This document shows positions 27,310 to 35,540 of a DNA stretch of 64,000 nucleotides, piece after piece. Source of the DNA: Leptospira sp. 96542 (GTDB lineage Bacteria; Spirochaetota; Leptospiria; Leptospirales; Leptospiraceae); contig JARJFC010000017.1 of assembly GCA_029310945.1 (NCBI GenBank), positions 21,515 to 85,514 on the forward strand, in the 5' to 3' direction. The position numbers and the translations under genes are program-made. Below the pieces are notes generated by a model, which was not told where the DNA came from, searched no databases, and saw only the letters and a program-made list of their open reading frames with translations. Position 1 is the first letter of the stretch. Each line of letters opens with the position of its first letter.

Positions 27310-27465
27310 ATGGTTCCATCTACATTGAATATAAACCCCATTGCCAATTTGCCAAAAGAGATTTTTAATTCAAAAATTGATCTCGCAGAAAAATTAATCA
27401 AACTTTCTGTTGAGACCAATCTCGAATCAAAGAAAACGGAGCGACTTCTCGACATTTATTGCTGA
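27310..27465 (+). CDS. Small protein of 51 residues with a perfect ribosome-binding site
   Basis: A short frame that begins with ATG after AAAAGGAGG (27294-27302) at seven bases, the best Shine-Dalgarno in the window. The product includes NPIANLPKEIFNSKIDLAEK and IKLSVETNLESKKTERLLDIYC in tail position, mostly helical, with no signal or membrane segment. The DLAEKLIKLSVE core loosely resembles the short YjfB-like putative motility proteins, which I cannot confirm. It stands on the plus strand between two minus-strand units, and its stop abuts the crotonase stop. A possible promoter is TTGACG (27261-27266) with TAAAGA (27284-27289). The overlapping minus-strand frame 27240-27455 is a shadow. 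Confidence 0.65.
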   Translation: MVPSTLNINPIANLPKEIFNSKIDLAEKLIKLSVETNLESKKTERLLDIYC

Positions 27466-28296
27466 TCAGTCTACCTTCGTGTCTGGGTTGAACACAGGTC
27501 GTTTTCGTTCCATAAATCCACTGATGGCAGAACGAAAATCGCGGGAATCAAGCATACTTGCATTCCAGACCGCAACGTAGTCCAAACCTTCTTCTATGGT
27601 TTTTCCCACACCATGGTTTAATATTTGTTTTACCCCTCGGATAACGATCGTTGGGTTTTCTGCAATTTCGTCGGCAGTTTTTAAACCTTCTATGAGTAAA
27701 TTCTCATAATCTGCTGTTACCTTGGTGACTAGACCCATTTTATACGCATCTTCCGCTGATATATCCTTACCAGTAAGAGCGAGTTCCCTAGTATTCGCAC
27801 CGCCAATGATACTAGGTAACCTTTGTAAGGAACCCATATCTGCAACAATGGCAACTTTCGCTTCTCGTAAGGAAAAAACTGCATCCTTTGTCGCATAACG
27901 AATATCACATGCCGAGACTAAATCCAATCCACCACCAATACAATGTTTTTGTATAAGCGCGATTGATGGTTTTTTCGAATTGTAAATTGCATTGATCCCT
28001 TTTTGCATCGTAAGGATAAGTTGCATAAGTTTTTCTCGCCCATCTGCGAGTTCACCTTGCACAACTGGTTTGAATTCAGAGAAAAATTGTTCTAAATCGA
28101 GTCCAGTGGAGAAGGATTTTCCTTTTCCAGCGATCACAAAACAATGTATTTGTGGATTGGCGTCAATGTCTGCGATCAGAGAAGGTAGATCTCTCCAGAA
28201 AGACCAATCCATTGCATTTCTTTTTTCGGGGCGATTGAGATAAATTATCGCCACATTTTTTTTGATTTCGACTTGGAAAAATGGGTAATCTTTCAT
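27466..28296 (-). CDS. Enoyl-CoA hydratase/isomerase family protein, dienoyl-CoA isomerase-like
   Basis: Crotonase-fold enzyme of 276 residues. The oxyanion-hole segments are [12 protein letters not shown] and [15 protein letters not shown]. Three acidic residues used by delta3,5-delta2,4-dienoyl-CoA isomerase (ECH1) are all present: Asp in GGGLD, Glu in SLREAKV and Asp in IVADMG, followed by [10 protein letters not shown]. This fits isomerisation of dienoyl-CoA during breakdown of unsaturated fatty acids, the main carbon source of Leptospira. Its start overlaps the lgt stop by four bases, so it is translated with lgt, an odd pairing. It converges on the small plus-strand gene. Confidence 0.87.
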   Translation of the reverse strand: MKDYPFFQVEIKKNVAIIYLNRPEKRNAMDWSFWRDLPSLIADIDANPQIHCFVIAGKGKSFSTGLDLEQFFSEFKPVVQGELADGREKLMQLILTMQKGINAIYNSKKPSIALIQKHCIGGGLDLVSACDIRYATKDAVFSLREAKVAIVADMGSLQRLPSIIGGANTRELALTGKDISAEDAYKMGLVTKVTADYENLLIEGLKTADEIAENPTIVIRGVKQILNHGVGKTIEEGLDYVAVWNASMLDSRDFRSAISGFMERKRPVFNPDTKVD

Positions 28297-29219
28297 TTAG
28301 AAACTTCCTTTTTTTGCCAAAGTTTTTTAGACAGAAATAAATAGAGTCCGAATAGAATGAGTGCAATTGAGATGTACTGCGATTGAGAGAATCCATGCCA
28401 ATAGTATCCACTTAAAAAAGTGGGATTTCCATTTGCGTCAGGAATATTCACGAGATTGGGGGGATCAATAAAAGGAATTACGGCTTTGTTTACCCGTAAA
28501 AATTCAATGATGAGGCGGGCAAAACCATGGATGATAAGAAACTGCGCCCCAATGCTCCAGGTTTTGAAGTTTTGGTAACGTGCAAAGAATTGAAAATAAG
28601 CAAAATAACCGAAAGCCATGATGGATTCCATAACAGGAGTGTTCCAAACAGGAACTCCAGAAGGGTGGGCACCATGAAATTCAAAAACAAAAAACGGGAT
28701 ACCTGCATCAGTTGCAAATCCATAACAACCATCTCCACTCACGAAACACCCAAGTCGACCAATCGCATAACCTATGCTTAGCGCAGGGACGACAGCATCG
28801 TAGTGTTCTCCGATGTCTAGGTTGTGTTTTTTGAAGTAAATAGTAATAAAGAGCCAACCAAAGAGTAAGCCTCCAAAAAATACAAGTCCACCACCACTGA
28901 AAAGAGACGACCAAAGGCCAGGATGTCCAGGAAATCCATTCCAGTGAGTGAGGGGATAAAGATACCTTCCATCATATCCTGGAATTTCAATGAAGATTTG
29001 ATCCCAGATTTCAAAAATAAAAAAGATTTTGGCTCCAATGAGAGTGCCTAAAATGCCTAAAAAAATCAACCAATCAGAATGGGAAGGGTCGAGTTTTCTG
29101 CGTTCTAGTTCTTTGGGTAACAAATAAGAGCCAACAAGGAAGGCAAGCATCATTAGGAGGCTGAAGGTGGAGAGTCCTTCCCAGCCAAAGGGATTGGGAA
29201 TCGGAATTCGATCTAACAT
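28293..29219 (-). CDS. lgt: Prolipoprotein diacylglyceryl transferase, atypical Lgt
   Basis: Polytopic inner-membrane enzyme of 308 residues with about seven hydrophobic segments, assigned to Lgt, which moves diacylglycerol from phosphatidylglycerol to the lipobox Cys of prelipoproteins. The signature reads [18 protein letters not shown] instead of the common GRIGNFINGELWG; the catalytic Arg is kept. The segment that normally holds the conserved His (IHGG) reads [10 protein letters not shown] with Phe. [12 protein letters not shown] near the C-terminus keeps a conserved Arg. It is either a divergent true Lgt or a paralogue with another acceptor. It is followed directly by the crotonase gene. 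Confidence 0.8.
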   Translation of the reverse strand: MLDRIPIPNPFGWEGLSTFSLLMMLAFLVGSYLLPKELERRKLDPSHSDWLIFLGILGTLIGAKIFFIFEIWDQIFIEIPGYDGRYLYPLTHWNGFPGHPGLWSSLFSGGGLVFFGGLLFGWLFITIYFKKHNLDIGEHYDAVVPALSIGYAIGRLGCFVSGDGCYGFATDAGIPFFVFEFHGAHPSGVPVWNTPVMESIMAFGYFAYFQFFARYQNFKTWSIGAQFLIIHGFARLIIEFLRVNKAVIPFIDPPNLVNIPDANGNPTFLSGYYWHGFSQSQYISIALILFGLYLFLSKKLWQKKEVSK

Positions 29220-29384
29220 AGGGGAAAGGGTAAAATCTGAGTCTTGTTAGGAAAGGAGAATTTCTTTGGAAAAGTTGGTTCTTTTGGGAAGAATGTCAAA
29301 ACAGTTGGTGTTTTTTGTAATTATTGCAGATGCCCCATTTGGAAAGTTTCTTTCGAGGGTTTTGGGATTTTTTTTGCAAATGTG

Positions 29385-29412
29385 TTGACGATAAATAGTT
29401 TGATATTAAACT
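29385..29412 (+). promoter_or_regulatory. Probable doxX promoter
   Basis: TTGACG at 29385-29390 and TAAACT at 29407-29412 have 16-base spacing. The -10 region is covered by an inverted repeat. The upstream part of the 29220-29442 gap is T-rich with no other recognised element. Confidence 0.45.
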
Positions 29413-29413
29413 A
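29396..29413. promoter_or_regulatory. Operator-like palindrome over the doxX promoter
   Basis: TAGTTT-GATATT-AAACTA matches its own complement at 16 of 18 positions and lies between and over the -35 and -10 elements. DoxX-type genes are often controlled by redox-sensing MarR/HxlR regulators, so repression by such a factor is plausible (inference). Confidence 0.5.
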
Positions 29414-29442
29414 ATCAATATCGACCTAAAGGAGATTTGACT

Positions 29443-29889
29443 ATGTTCGACTTTTTATTTTCCACATCTGGGGACATCGTCCCACTCATTCTACGGATCA
29501 CGGCCTTCATTGTGATCTTCCCCCATGGTGCACAAAAACTACTGGGTTGGTTTGGTGGTTATGGTTTCAAAGGAACCTATGGATTTTTCACTGGCCAATT
29601 GAAATTCCCAGGGATTTTGGCGGTTCTAATCATACTTGGTGAATCCTTTGGATCCGTTCTTCTCCTCGTAGGATTTCTAACAAAATTTGCCGCAATTTCC
29701 ATTGCCATCATTATGGCAGGTGCTGCCATCATCGCGCATAGACAAAATGGATTTTTTATCAACTGGAATGGAAACCAAAAAGGAGAAGGTTATGAGTTTC
29801 ATATCCTTGCGGCAGGACTCCTGATTGCTCTCGTTGTTGGTGGGGCGGGGGTTTACTCAGTGGATTTTAACTTGATCGGAAAATTTTAA
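29443..29889 (+). CDS. DoxX family membrane protein
   Basis: Small integral membrane protein of 148 residues with four helices, matching the DoxX family: LILRITAFIVIFPHGAQKLL, GWFGGYGFKGT, FPGILAVLIILGESFGSVLL and AAIIAHRQNGFF are the usual landmarks. Bacterial DoxX proteins are linked to redox or oxidative stress responses, with poorly defined chemistry. The ATG at 29443 follows AAGGAG (29428-29433); a TTG two codons earlier is also in frame. It is a single-gene unit between an operator-controlled promoter and a strong terminator. Confidence 0.9.
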   Translation: MFDFLFSTSGDIVPLILRITAFIVIFPHGAQKLLGWFGGYGFKGTYGFFTGQLKFPGILAVLIILGESFGSVLLLVGFLTKFAAISIAIIMAGAAIIAHRQNGFFINWNGNQKGEGYEFHILAAGLLIALVVGGAGVYSVDFNLIGKF

Positions 29890-29919
29890 TTCGAATCAAC
29901 TGCTAGTAAATGATATTTT

Positions 29920-29966
29920 AATCCAAACCAAATAGCACATAAGCTAATATTGGTTTGGATTTTTTG
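29920..29966 (+). terminator. Rho-independent terminator of doxX
   Basis: AATCCAAACCAA (29920-29931) pairs perfectly with TTGGTTTGGATT (29950-29961) and runs into a T tract. Confidence 0.8.
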
Positions 29967-30016
29967 TTTACCGGAGAGTATAAGTGATTCGGATATTCAG
30001 TGACAATTGGAGGGAT

Positions 30017-30174
30017 ATACGCATATCGCATATTCGCTTTTAAGTATTTTTTTACACGCAATTCGGGTAAAATAGTCGCAATTATGAGTTTACACGCAAT
30101 GCGAGATTCCAGTCGTAACCATGAGTTATACGCATATCGTATATTCGCTTTTGATTATATTTTACACGCAATTC
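30017..30174. repeat. Imperfect direct repeats of about 48 bp
   Basis: Copy 1 (30017-30064) and copy 2 (30128-30174) both run ATACGCATATCG(C/T)ATATTCGCTTTT through an AT-rich stretch to TTTACACGCAATTC. The 12-base core TTTACACGCAAT occurs a third time at 30089-30100, and ATGAGTT precedes both that core and copy 2. The overlapping frame 30000-30233 merely translates the repeat (YAYRIFAF occurs twice) and has no ribosome-binding site. No transposase, target duplication or terminal inverted repeats were seen. The sequence from 30175 to 30453 holds nothing else recognisable apart from the next gene's ribosome-binding site. Confidence 0.7.
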
Positions 30175-30453
30175 ACATATACATTATTCAACTAGACTCC
30201 AATCCTGAATCACTACATCCATCCAAACTGTGAAGCTTTGAGGGATTGCAAATTTGGATAATGATTCATTCTGTAACTTTTGAATTTTTTAACTTAGGTT
30301 AAAAAAACATTTTATTTTGGCGGCTCTATTAGTTGAGACATTCTGATTCATAAGATTGTTTCGAAAATTCGTATAGAGAGTGTAGATAATATGAAGAATG
30401 TTCCATGGAACCAAATATTTTTGGAAAAATCAAAAAAGGAGGGTGGATCTCCG

Positions 30454-31296
30454 ATGAATCTTGGGTTAGGGAAAAAAATGGGATTCAGTTTCTTTTTCGC
30501 AATCCTTATCGCAATTTTACCAGGGGGAATATTTGCAAAAACGAATCCGAAACCAAGGATATTGGTTGTTATGAGTGCCTCCGATACTATTTTGTTAGAT
30601 GGAAAACGAAAACACCCGACAGGCGTTTTTTTGAATGAACTCTATCTTCCGATTAAAGGCTTAAGCGAGGTTGGCTATGATCTTGTATTTGCCACTCCTA
30701 ATGGAAAAATTGCGACCATCGATCCAGAAAGTCTAAAAGATAAGTATTGGGAATCTGCTGAAGAAAAAGAAGCGGCTCTGCGGTATTTATCCTCACTCCC
30801 ATCTTATTTGAAACCGATTTCCTTGGAATCGGCAATTCAAATGAGCCATCAATATATTGGGTTACTTGTGCCTGGTGGGCAAGGACTAATGACGGATTTG
30901 TTGTATGATGTGAATGTTCCAAAACTGATTTTCACCTTCCAAGAAAAGGAAAAACCAATTGGGCTTGTTTGTCATGCACCTGCTTTGTTAACTACTTTAG
31001 CAAAGAGTTCAAATGAAAAAGAGTTTATACTAAAGGGATATAAAGTTAATTCAGTGACAAAAATAGAAGAATGGTTTATTGAAACTTTTGTGATGAAAGG
31101 TTCCCCTAAAATTAGAAATATTTCTGGATTATTAAAAAATATCGGAATGGAATATAAATCGTCGATTTTACCTGGGCAAAGTTATGCGATTCGTGACAGG
31201 AATTTAGTTACTTCCCAAAATCCATTTTCGGGAATCGAATTCACCGAACTCTATTTAGCTGTCATTGAGGATTATCTGCAAAAAACTTCTTTTTGA
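30454..31296 (+). CDS. Exported DJ-1/PfpI (ThiJ) family protein
   Basis: DJ-1/PfpI-fold protein of 280 residues with an N-terminal signal peptide (MGFSFFFAILIAILPGGIFA). I chose the ATG at 30454 because AAGGAGG lies 11 bases upstream; an in-frame ATG at 30391 adds 21 residues. Family features: the start of the Rossmann core at PRILVVMSASD, a GLLVPGGQG loop, and the nucleophile elbow GLVCHAPALL with the reactive Cys. This resembles Hsp31-like or class I amidotransferase-like members that act on aldehydes or glyoxal, but an exported form is unusual. Its 3' end overlaps the convergent Crp-family gene by 35 bases. Confidence 0.82.
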   Translation: MNLGLGKKMGFSFFFAILIAILPGGIFAKTNPKPRILVVMSASDTILLDGKRKHPTGVFLNELYLPIKGLSEVGYDLVFATPNGKIATIDPESLKDKYWESAEEKEAALRYLSSLPSYLKPISLESAIQMSHQYIGLLVPGGQGLMTDLLYDVNVPKLIFTFQEKEKPIGLVCHAPALLTTLAKSSNEKEFILKGYKVNSVTKIEEWFIETFVMKGSPKIRNISGLLKNIGMEYKSSILPGQSYAIRDRNLVTSQNPFSGIEFTELYLAVIEDYLQKTSF

Positions 31297-31831
31297 TTCT
31301 ACTTAAAGCCACGTTAGTGATTCCCAAGTAGGCTGCCTGGTCTATTTGGGAGATTCGGGATGAATTTTCTGAAAATTCCTCTAAAAAAACTTTATACCGT
31401 TCATTCGCTTCAAATAATAAAAAATCAGAAACCCTTTTTTCTTTTTTTAAATAAAGGGAAGTTAAAAGTTGGATTAAAAAATCTTTATACAATGTGTCCA
31501 TTTTAAATGTAGCTTTAAAATCCTTCGCTGGTAATACCAATACTTCACTGGATTCAATCGCAATAATAGAGTAAGTACTTGGTTTGTGATCCAAAATGCT
31601 TGGTATACTTCCAAGAAGTGAGCCTTCAAAAAGAAACGATTTGATCCATTCTTTTTTTTTATTTTGGTAAACTAGTTTGAATCCTCCTTTTTTCACATAA
31701 CCAACGCTATCTATTTCCACTCCTTGTTTTGCAAAAAATTCTTTTTTTCTTAATTTTACTTTTTTTCCAAAATCTGTGAACCTTTGGAAAATCAATATTT
31801 TTTTGTCATTATTTGTTAGGGTTTGAGACAT
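31262..31831 (-). CDS. Crp/Fnr-family transcriptional regulator
   Basis: Regulator of 189 residues from the ATG at 31831 (a GTG at 31876 would add 15). Residues about 20-120 form a cyclic-nucleotide-binding beta-roll (GVEIDSVGYVKKGGFKLVYQ, SLLGSIPSILDHKPSTYSII). The C-terminal helix-turn-helix is short: SRISQIDQAAYLGITNVALS followed by RIKKK. The residues that bind cAMP in Crp are not evident, so another ligand is possible. Convergent with the DJ-1 gene, overlapping its end. A strong hairpin lies in its upstream region. Confidence 0.83.
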   Translation of the reverse strand: MSQTLTNNDKKILIFQRFTDFGKKVKLRKKEFFAKQGVEIDSVGYVKKGGFKLVYQNKKKEWIKSFLFEGSLLGSIPSILDHKPSTYSIIAIESSEVLVLPAKDFKATFKMDTLYKDFLIQLLTSLYLKKEKRVSDFLLFEANERYKVFLEEFSENSSRISQIDQAAYLGITNVALSRIKKKFFADNPQ

Positions 31832-31888
31832 ATGAATACCATAAATAAATGTATAAAAAATGGGAAGATTGTCCACAGTTTATTTGAA

Positions 31889-31928
31889 AAAGACCAAATC
31901 AGAATTTCTATTTTCTGATTTGGTCTTT
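31889..31928. terminator. Strong hairpin in the leader region of the Crp-family gene
   Basis: A perfect 16-base stem (31889-31904 with 31913-31928) with an 8-base loop. On the minus strand it is followed by five T, giving a canonical terminator. It lies 58 bases upstream of the Crp-family ATG between two divergent genes, so it can only stop a minus-strand transcript that starts further right, which makes it an attenuator or small-RNA terminator candidate. A long minus-strand opening here (31880-32344) is a shadow of the lipoprotein gene. Confidence 0.6.
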
Positions 31929-32084
31929 CTGTCCAGAGTTCGATTTCGGATTGGAGAAATCTGATTCAGTGTTATGCGAATTTTTGGTATAAAATTCTCC
32001 ACTGCTTTCATTTGATACATAATTTTTTTACTTGAACCAACTTTAAGAATTTTGGATACTTTGATTTTGTTGGGGTATAACCTT

Positions 32085-33377
32085 TTGAAAAGAATCAGCT
32101 TCGTTTTTTTTGTTTTTGTCATCCTTTTTTGTAAGAATAGTCCAATTGAAACCTCGATTGTCATCGAAAGGATCCAAGCCGCTTCTTCTGCAGAAGGTAC
32201 GAATCCAATCAATGTGTTCATCTCAGGAAAATTCTGGAAACCTGAAACGAGTTTGGATGGAATCACCATCTTTTTCTCAAATGGATCAAAGTGGAACCAA
32301 GCCGGCACAACAGATGGCCGCGCATACTTTAACGAGATTTCCATTGAATGCCAGGAGAAAAAGGGGTATGTAGCTTTTTATAAGGACGGAAGTTATGCGA
32401 CAAATTTTGATTGCACCAAGGAAAATCGTTTAAAAGTCAAATCCAATGGTGTGCACGTTATTTATTTATTACCAGAAGCAGGCAACGGAATTGAAACAGT
32501 CTCTTTTTTTAAAAATGGAAATAAATTAGATGTTTTATACCCTGAACCCGTTATTGGCCAAGTAACCGCCAGTAGTACGCTCCCAAATTATCCAGCCTAC
32601 TCTTTGTTCGATGGGAGTGTAGACTTCGTTTGGGTAGAAGGTACTAAAAACGATGGAGTTGGCGAATCTGTTGAAGTAGAACTAGAAGATCCAATCGGTT
32701 TATCTGGAATGGAGATTTTTAATGGATACCAAAGGTTGGATTCTCTATTTCACAAAAATGGAGCTGTCACAGAAATATTGGTTTCCAATGATTCCGAATC
32801 TTTTAAAATCCCCGTTGCGAATAAACAAGGTGGGCAACGAATTTTTTTTCCAAAAACTCTTTTTGGTAAAAAATTTACATTCACTATCCTAAAAGTAAGA
32901 ACGGGGAAAACTTGGAAAGACACTGTCATTGCGGAAATCATTTTTTTGGGTGAGAAAGGAAAACGATTCACGGTTCTTGATAAGAATGTCAATCAATTCA
33001 AACATACCATTCTTTCTAAAACTAAAAATACAATTTTATCTGGCGTTGTGGACAAGGCCTATTTTGCTGATATGGCAGAAGGAAGGTTGGACTATGTGTT
33101 TCGTTCTAATGGCTCCTTTGTGATCTGGAAAGACGATTTGTCTGAAAAACGAGTGTTAGATGGGAATTGGGTTTTTTTAGAAGCCACTCCGGGAGAGGCC
33201 AAAATAAAAATTTTTGGAAGAGATCATAAAGTTGTGACACAAAGTTTAGATTCTAATAGTCCTTATTCAGAGACTACGGAGGAAAAATCAACTTTGATCT
33301 TTAGTGATACACTGACTGTCAAAAAAGTTGGGAACAGAATTCAGATGATTGGCAAAAAAGTCCAAATTCCTAACTAA
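32085..33377 (+). CDS. Discoidin-domain (glycan-binding) lipoprotein
   Basis: Predicted lipoprotein of 430 residues. I chose the TTG at 32085, which gives a clean signal peptide LKRISFVFFVFVILFC with the lipobox Cys, and GGGG at 32071-32074 as ribosome-binding site; a TTG at 32052 is the alternative. After the Cys there is an N-terminal domain (about 40-135), then a discoidin/NADase-type glycan-binding domain (about 150-300) with ASSTLPNYPAYSLFDGS, TFVW-like DFVWVEGTKNDGVGE and EIFNGYQRLDSLF. A C-terminal domain of unknown type follows. Such domains bind carbohydrates, so surface adhesion is likely. The next gene starts five bases after its stop. Confidence 0.75.
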   Translation: MKRISFVFFVFVILFCKNSPIETSIVIERIQAASSAEGTNPINVFISGKFWKPETSLDGITIFFSNGSKWNQAGTTDGRAYFNEISIECQEKKGYVAFYKDGSYATNFDCTKENRLKVKSNGVHVIYLLPEAGNGIETVSFFKNGNKLDVLYPEPVIGQVTASSTLPNYPAYSLFDGSVDFVWVEGTKNDGVGESVEVELEDPIGLSGMEIFNGYQRLDSLFHKNGAVTEILVSNDSESFKIPVANKQGGQRIFFPKTLFGKKFTFTILKVRTGKTWKDTVIAEIIFLGEKGKRFTVLDKNVNQFKHTILSKTKNTILSGVVDKAYFADMAEGRLDYVFRSNGSFVIWKDDLSEKRVLDGNWVFLEATPGEAKIKIFGRDHKVVTQSLDSNSPYSETTEEKSTLIFSDTLTVKKVGNRIQMIGKKVQIPN

Positions 33378-33382
33378 TTCCA

Positions 33383-34654
33383 TTGTTTGGCAAGGACATA
33401 TATTGGTATGGTGTACAAACAATTTCCTTACTGGAAACTGGTCAATTGCATTCACCTGACCGTTCACCAATATTTCATATCGTATTCTTAGTTTTTCGTT
33501 TGTTTGGAATTAGTGATGAAAGTTTATTAGTATTCCAAGTTTTAACGGTCGTTTGGCTTTCGTTTTGTTTGTTTTTTGCTCGGTATTTGATTGTTTCTTC
33601 TTGGGAAGATTGTAATTTTTTCCCAAGTGTGATGCTCGTTGTTTTGGGTTTTTTGTATCCAAAACAAGCTTGGGCGATTGGCTTTTTAATTTTGGCTATT
33701 GGATTTTATCTATCAAATAGAATTCATAAAGATAAATGGAAATGGATTTTGGTCGGGTTTTCTTTTCTTTTTGCCACTTGGTTTCATACTCTGGTCGGGC
33801 TTTTGGGGCTTGGGGTTTGGGTTTTATATCGGTTGCCGAGAAAATTTGACATCCTTTGGTTTTTGGCTTTAGTTGTCATTCCGAATTTGTGGCCAACGAG
33901 TATAAACGATCGTTATGTGTTTGATACAGAAATTTTCCCAATTCGTGCTGCTTATGCGATGGTAGGCATTGGAATTTTATGGGACTGGTTTTATTTGGTT
34001 TTCGGAAAAAATATTTTTCAGCCTTTTATTCCCATCCGAACTGTCTTTGCTCTTTTCGGACTTTTATTGGTTATTCCAATATTCCATTTTTCTGATATTC
34101 AATTTAGGATTTTAATTTCGATCCTCATTTTAAATGAGATTTTTTTCTTAAAAAATACGAAACAATTTCTAGTCACATCGTTAAGTTTTGCATTATGGAC
34201 TCTCACATTATCCCAAGAGCCAAATTTGTTTCGTTATCCTTATGAGGAAATGTGGAATCCTGGAGAGAAAGCTGCATCTATCGATAATAATGGTTTGCTT
34301 GTGGCACACCACGGATTTTGCGAATATTATCATTTTCAGTTTAGGAAGGATTGTTTGTCTTGGGAACCGGATGATAAGGCCGTTTCTGAACTCCCTCACA
34401 ACACAAAGATATATCGACTTGTTTATGGAATCCGAATGGAAAACCTGCGAGCAAGTAAGGATAATGAAAAACCAATTTTTTCCTTCATCGAACCAATGGG
34501 CGAATACCAATTGGTATTGGAAGAAGATTGGAAACGATACATATTTGTGCTTGAGAATAAAAAATCAAAACTCTTACCAATTGCCAAGTCTTGGAAAAAT
34601 CCATACAGGAAACGTCCTGGTTTTATCCAGAGAAAACAAAAATATGGGATTTAG
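33383..34654 (+). CDS. Polytopic membrane protein, glycosyltransferase-like
   Basis: Membrane protein of 423 residues with nine to ten hydrophobic segments, from about residue 30 to 285, and a soluble C-terminal part. The start is uncertain: the frame opens just after the lipoprotein stop and the first usable codon is TTG at 33383, without a good ribosome-binding site. The N-terminal YGVQTISLLETGQLHSPDRS is like the first periplasmic loop of GT-C transferases, which normally follows an N-terminal helix that is absent here. No catalytic motif can be confirmed. It overlaps vanW by 11 bases. Confidence 0.65.
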   Translation: MFGKDIYWYGVQTISLLETGQLHSPDRSPIFHIVFLVFRLFGISDESLLVFQVLTVVWLSFCLFFARYLIVSSWEDCNFFPSVMLVVLGFLYPKQAWAIGFLILAIGFYLSNRIHKDKWKWILVGFSFLFATWFHTLVGLLGLGVWVLYRLPRKFDILWFLALVVIPNLWPTSINDRYVFDTEIFPIRAAYAMVGIGILWDWFYLVFGKNIFQPFIPIRTVFALFGLLLVIPIFHFSDIQFRILISILILNEIFFLKNTKQFLVTSLSFALWTLTLSQEPNLFRYPYEEMWNPGEKAASIDNNGLLVAHHGFCEYYHFQFRKDCLSWEPDDKAVSELPHNTKIYRLVYGIRMENLRASKDNEKPIFSFIEPMGEYQLVLEEDWKRYIFVLENKKSKLLPIAKSWKNPYRKRPGFIQRKQKYGI

Positions 34655-35537
34655 TTTTCGGAAACAACCATTCAATCCTTTTCCAAAAAAGGTGAATCGG
34701 AGTGTGCTCCGTCTTTTTTTTGGCAAAATTTATTTTCAATCTAGGCGTTATTTTGTTTGGTTTTCGGAACGCAAATTATTTGCCAAAAAAAAAGTAGAAA
34801 CGAGCTTAATTGAGAAAGATTTCCATTTTATCATCTTTAAGCATAGTTCTCCCATTTATCGCAAATTGAAAGATGTTCCGATGTACCTTCAAGAAAATAA
34901 GAAAGTAAACTTATCGATCGCCATAAAACAGTTAAATGGAATTCTTTTGGAACCGAACCAAGTATTTTCTTTTTGGTTTTTGGTTGGCAAACCTACAAAA
35001 AGAAAAGGTTACCTTCCTGGAATGCAATTAAAGAATGGAGGGTTTGTCGAAAGAACTGGTGGTGGACTTTGTCAAATGGCAAATTTGATCTATTGGATGA
35101 GTTTGCACACTCCTCTAACAATCAAAGAAAGATGGAGGCATAGTTTTGATATTTTTCCTGACACCAACCGAACTCTCCCTTTTGGGTCGGGTGCTACATT
35201 GTCTTATAATTACATTGATTTACAGATTAAAAATGAAACCAAACAACCATTTATACTGAAATTATGGATTGATGATACAGAATTAAATGGTGAATGGAGA
35301 ACAGACCTGGAAATTCCATTTAAATATTCAATCTACGAATCTAACCACACCTTCCATGCTGAACCTTGGGGTGGTTATACGAGACGCAATACCATTCGTA
35401 GAAAGATCATTTCAAAAATTACGAACCAAATTGTGAAAGACCATTTGGTAACAGAAAATATCGCTTGGATGATGTATGAACCTCTCCTCTCGAAGAACGA
35501 TTCAAGTTTTGACAATAAAAATCGAAATGAAACGTAA
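34644..35537 (+). CDS. VanW family protein
   Basis: Protein of 297 residues matching the VanW family. I set the start at ATG 34644, overlapping the previous stop; the frame stays open further upstream only as a shadow of the membrane-protein gene. The family core reads LEPNQVFSFWFLVGKPTKRK, GYLPGMQLKNGGFVERTGGG and LCQMANLIYWMSLHTPL, then RHSFDIFPDTNRTLPFGSGA. VanW lies in VanB-type vancomycin operons of Gram-positives but its biochemistry is unknown. A VanX-type dipeptidase follows after three bases, so a joint role in D-Ala-D-Ala or peptidoglycan metabolism is likely. Confidence 0.88.
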   Translation: MGFSFRKQPFNPFPKKVNRSVLRLFFGKIYFQSRRYFVWFSERKLFAKKKVETSLIEKDFHFIIFKHSSPIYRKLKDVPMYLQENKKVNLSIAIKQLNGILLEPNQVFSFWFLVGKPTKRKGYLPGMQLKNGGFVERTGGGLCQMANLIYWMSLHTPLTIKERWRHSFDIFPDTNRTLPFGSGATLSYNYIDLQIKNETKQPFILKLWIDDTELNGEWRTDLEIPFKYSIYESNHTFHAEPWGGYTRRNTIRRKIISKITNQIVKDHLVTENIAWMMYEPLLSKNDSSFDNKNRNET

Positions 35538-35540
35538 TCC

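Noticed and set aside
27240..27455. 71-codon minus-strand frame between the TPR and crotonase genes
   Set aside because: It is the shadow of the small plus-strand gene at 27310-27465, which has a perfect ribosome-binding site.
30000..30233. 77-codon open frame in the intergenic region after doxX
   Set aside because: It only translates the nucleotide repeat (YAYRIFAF twice), with a poor start and no ribosome-binding site; annotated as repeat instead.
31880..32344. 154-codon minus-strand frame upstream of the Crp-family gene
   Set aside because: Mostly antisense to the lipoprotein gene, and its 3' end is the terminator hairpin; composition is not protein-like.
34188..34643. Long N-terminal extension of VanW
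   Set aside because: The extension lies inside the membrane-protein gene in another frame and looks non-coding; the family homology starts after the ATG at 34644.
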